A DNA stretch of 16,642 bases, from contig JAYEND010000087.1 in the NCBI GenBank assembly GCA_034721895.1, positions 1 through 16,642 of the forward strand, read 5' to 3'. The stretch comes from SZUA-451 sp034721895 (GTDB taxonomy: Bacteria > Campylobacterota > Campylobacteria > Campylobacterales > Sulfurovaceae). Position 1 is the first letter of the stretch. Each line of letters opens with the position of its first letter. Under the pieces are notes generated by a model that saw only the letters and a program-made list of their open reading frames with translations, had not been told where the DNA came from and made no database searches. A program made the position numbers and the translations under genes. This document shows positions 14,354 through 16,642 of this stretch, piece by piece.

Positions 14354-16081
14354 TTAAGGGTTTTTCTGCACTTTGTAATAGTCGCTCCAAAACTTGCAGT
14401 TGTGCTCTTTTGCAAATGTGCCTCTCTGTTCAAAAAAGTAGGGCGCGGTATTGTTCATCTCGATGAAGTTCTCAACGCTTGGGTTATAAGGTGCAAAGCC
14501 GCTCATGGCAAGGGTCTTGATAAACTCGCTCCAGCGGGCGATCATTGCAACGCTGAAGTTCTTTTCATTGTTGCTTACATTTGGGATCGGTGTGTCGTCA
14601 CTGTAATAGAACTGATGGAACGTATAGGGGATGTCGGCAGCGTGGCACACTGCAGGCGCGTCGCACATAGTACCGTCTTTCCACCTGTTAAACCCGGACT
14701 CAAAATAAAATTTGTAGATATAGACATCTGCAAAGGTATCGGTCTCTATAAAGGTCTGGCTTGCGCAGTTAAAAGCGTAGTCACTGATTAAATTTTCCAA
14801 CCCTTTCATGGGCTCCTCACTCTCGTAAGGGTACATTTGCAAGAGTGTTGTTTTATTTAGATCCTTAAACATAATGTCGAGAAAACTTTCATAGGCCGAT
14901 TCTGTTGAAAGATCGTGATATGGCTGAATCAGTGCAAGCAAAAAGTTGCTTTCACTTTTATTGTTTCCAATAAGCAGCGGTTTTTTAATCTCGCTGTCGA
15001 TCAGGTTGGACTTGACCATATCATTATCGATATAGGGCTCATACGGAAAGATATTTGAGAATGAACCGCTGGTGAGAGTCTTAAAAAGGTAATATATCAA
15101 CCCCTGTACTTCAGTGTTAACAACAATATCTTCTGTTGAGAGAGTTTCGTATAGACACTGTATCGGATCAGAAACATTGTCATCCTTGCACGCTTCTATC
15201 ATTAAGTTTGCTGTGAAAGATCCGACTTCCTGGGCATGTTCATCTGTTTTGACAGGAAAGCCCATGTAGGGACTTTGCATAATGGCAGCTCTGAAGTAGT
15301 CACTGGTCGGTGAGTCGTTATTGACCAGATGAAAACCGACCGACATGGAGCCTGCGCTCTCACCCATGATGGTGATCTTCTCTTTGTCACCGCCAAAGTG
15401 CTCAATGTTATCATAGACCCACTTGATGACCATTGCCTGATCCTGCAGGCCGAAGTTCGCCGAGCTAACCCCTTCTTTTTTATACGCCTCCGGCAGGTTT
15501 AAAAACCCGAATATCCCAAGACGGTAGTTGAGTGTCACTACAACCACATCTTCCAATTCAACAATATGTTTCGGATCAAAGGTGACATCAGAACCGGTTC
15601 CAAGCAAAAATGCCCCTCCAGGGATCCACACCATTACCGGTTTTTTCTCATTTTGGACTTCTTTGGGGGCATAGACATTAAGGAAAAGGCAATCTTCAGA
15701 CCCTTTGAGACTGATGTTTGAATCGTCTGTCAACGCAGCCAAAGCATCAACTCCCAGTATGGAAGTATCAACCTGCGCACAGACATCGCCAAAGGTGCCT
15801 GCTTCTTTCGGAGTCGTAAAGTCATCTGCAGCTATAGGAGATTGCCAACGGAATGCTTGTCCGCCCTTGGCGTATTTAATCCCTTTGTAGGCATTGACAT
15901 TGCCCGGAGAATCAGATGCAGCGCAAAACGAACCGGTCGTGGTATCGATGACCGCTTTATCTTTGCAGGGATTTGATGGGGAGCTTCCCACCGAATCATT
16001 GATATTAAATGAACTCCCCCCATTGCAACCAAAAACAAAAAACAGAGGTACTATAGCCAAGTAAACTAAAAATCTTTTCAT
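14354..16081 (-). CDS. Lipoprotein type-B carboxylesterase (alpha/beta hydrolase)
   Basis: 575 aa from the ATG at 16081. The open frame reaches 16186, but the internal Met starts a proper lipoprotein signal (MKRFLVYLAIVPLFFVFGC, lipidated Cys19), with GGAG 10 nt upstream, so I prefer it. The catalytic triad is visible: Ser242 in GESAG, Glu377 in NNKSESNF and His480 in CHAADIPYTF. Other family markers are SEDCLFLNVYAP (128-139), the oxyanion region VWIPGGAF (151-158) and ANFGLQDQ (208-215). The enzyme should hydrolyse carboxylic esters at the cell envelope; substrate unknown. Several cysteines could form disulfides, consistent with export. Type-B esterases are common in eukaryotes and some bacteria but I do not associate them with this phylum, so transfer is possible. 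The acid released could feed the acyl-CoA ligases (inference). Confidence 0.88.
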   Translation of the reverse strand: MKRFLVYLAIVPLFFVFGCNGGSSFNINDSVGSSPSNPCKDKAVIDTTTGSFCAASDSPGNVNAYKGIKYAKGGQAFRWQSPIAADDFTTPKEAGTFGDVCAQVDTSILGVDALAALTDDSNISLKGSEDCLFLNVYAPKEVQNEKKPVMVWIPGGAFLLGTGSDVTFDPKHIVELEDVVVVTLNYRLGIFGFLNLPEAYKKEGVSSANFGLQDQAMVIKWVYDNIEHFGGDKEKITIMGESAGSMSVGFHLVNNDSPTSDYFRAAIMQSPYMGFPVKTDEHAQEVGSFTANLMIEACKDDNVSDPIQCLYETLSTEDIVVNTEVQGLIYYLFKTLTSGSFSNIFPYEPYIDNDMVKSNLIDSEIKKPLLIGNNKSESNFLLALIQPYHDLSTESAYESFLDIMFKDLNKTTLLQMYPYESEEPMKGLENLISDYAFNCASQTFIETDTFADVYIYKFYFESGFNRWKDGTMCDAPAVCHAADIPYTFHQFYYSDDTPIPNVSNNEKNFSVAMIARWSEFIKTLAMSGFAPYNPSVENFIEMNNTAPYFFEQRGTFAKEHNCKFWSDYYKVQKNP

Positions 16082-16139
16082 AAACTTATATCTCCAATCA
16101 AGCCTAATTTGAAAAGCTAAGTTGTTTAGACTTATAACG

Positions 16140-16145
16140 AGTATA
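16140..16145 (-). promoter_or_regulatory. -10 candidate upstream of the carboxylesterase
   Basis: TATACT on the - strand lies about 59 nt before the ATG at 16081 and is preceded by an A/T-rich run with T-tracts. TTGCTT occurs 19 nt upstream as a poor -35. This is a plausible T-tract-style promoter but not a strong one. Confidence 0.3.
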
Positions 16146-16172
16146 CCCAAATTTTTAAAACAAAAAGCAAAA

Positions 16173-16184
16173 GGGGTTGACCCC
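16173..16184. repeat. REP-like GGGGTTGACCCC palindrome
   Basis: GGGGT and ACCCC flank a TG centre, followed by AAAACTTAGAACCGTG. From memory, GGGGTCnGACCCC-type palindromes often accompany IS200-like/RAYT transposases in proteobacteria. Only one copy is present here and no such transposase is visible, so this is a single degenerate candidate. The rest of 16185-16344 shows no gene. Confidence 0.3.
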
Positions 16185-16344
16185 AAAACTTAGAACCGTG
16201 AGACTATTGCCTTTTTTGTGGATGGAGTGTTTTTTGGTGGCATTGTTTCTTTTCTTAAACTATCGTTATTTGCTCTCTCTATCCAATTTTATGGTTATCG
16301 ATCTCTCTCATTAGGCCTCATTTTTCATATACTGGCACTTTTGG

Positions 16345-16642
16345 CTATTGTGCCTGTCGTCCCGTATGATTGATATTGTGCTGGAACATCGGCCATGGAG
16401 CCGACGTCGCCAAACCGTTCGAGTTACTGTTGATGGCATAAACGTATTTCACATTGTCTGCCACGTAGATGGTACCGTCCGGGCCAATGCCCACGGAGCT
16501 CGAGATAGTGCCCTCTATGTCATCATAGGACCACTGCAGCCTGCCCTCCGAGTCGATTGCGAGAACTCCTTCAATAAGGGACCCAATGTAGATATATCCA
16601 TTTGCTCCTATGGCCGGTGAGGATTGAAAGCCGGCTTCTTGG
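16345..16642 (-). CDS. PQQ-type beta-propeller repeat protein, C-terminal part (5' end outside window)
   Basis: 98 codons are open from the window edge to a TAG at 16345-16347. Two blades are visible: SSPAIGANGYIYIGS with LAIDSEGRLQWSY, then SSSVGIGPDGTIYVADN with VYAINSNSNGLA. The frame closes with WPMFQHNINHTGRQAQ. The (S)SPAIGxDGTIYVGS...LYAIDxxGxLxW repeat and a terminal WPMFxHDxxHTGR are hallmarks of PQQ-like/pyrrolo-quinoline repeat propellers, usually exported proteins; a cofactor need not be bound. The DNA is visibly GC-richer than its neighbours (33 of 60 bases in 16441-16500), which may mean recent acquisition. No SD or start can be judged. Confidence 0.8.
   Translation of the reverse strand, partial: QEAGFQSSPAIGANGYIYIGSLIEGVLAIDSEGRLQWSYDDIEGTISSSVGIGPDGTIYVADNVKYVYAINSNSNGLATSAPWPMFQHNINHTGRQAQ

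Noticed and set aside
1..16642. CRISPR arrays, tRNA and rRNA genes, restriction or toxin-antitoxin modules, riboswitches
   Set aside because: No regularly spaced repeats, cloverleaf or rRNA-like sequence, or matching protein motifs were seen on either strand when read by eye.

Overview
The window looks like chromosomal DNA from a Campylobacterota (Epsilonproteobacteria) member, plausibly a Sulfurovum- or Sulfurimonas-like organism. This is an inference from the AT-leaning composition, the T-rich promoters, the stand-alone periplasmic Cache proteins and the style of a broken outer-membrane barrel gene. No rRNA, tRNA or CRISPR array was seen. The only obvious composition shift is at the right edge, where the DNA is clearly GC-richer.

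Layout, left to right. (1) 1-425: the 3' end of an IS4-type transposase gene, then a small inverted repeat. (2) 426-1973: acyl-CoA ligase A (+). (3) 2154-3406: a two-gene Cache-domain unit on the - strand; the first gene lacks its N-terminal half. (4) 3653-4921: an M20D amidohydrolase (+) with a good sigma70-type promoter. (5) 4926-5521: gene debris. It holds an outer-membrane beta-barrel pseudogene split by a 160-bp palindromic MITE-like element with a 4-bp target duplication, and a 42-bp relic of a ligase-A-like 3' end. (6) 5528-7534: acyl-CoA ligase B followed by a DUF2721 membrane protein (both -). (7) 7720-13903: an overlapping five-gene family-5 (peptide/nickel-type) ABC importer operon (+), followed by a lipoprotein glutaminyl-peptide cyclotransferase. 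(8) 13904-14353: more debris, including a relic of a ligase-B-like 3' end and an orphan antisense coding fragment. (9) 14354-16081: a lipoprotein type-B carboxylesterase (-). (10) 16345-end: the C-terminus of a PQQ-type beta-propeller protein (-).

The functional theme appears to be scavenging of organic molecules. Extracytoplasmic hydrolysis or modification would be done by the esterase and the glutaminyl cyclase, uptake by the ABC importer, cytosolic deacylation by the M20D hydrolase, and CoA activation of released acids by the two ligases. The pathway link is inference; only the families are read from sequence.

The most unusual signal is structural. The last codons of both ligases recur elsewhere as short relics: A in direct orientation about 3.5 kb away, B in inverted orientation about 8 kb away. 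The relics bracket the Cache/M20 module and the ABC-importer module respectively. This suggests repeated duplication, insertion or inversion at ligase 3' ends.
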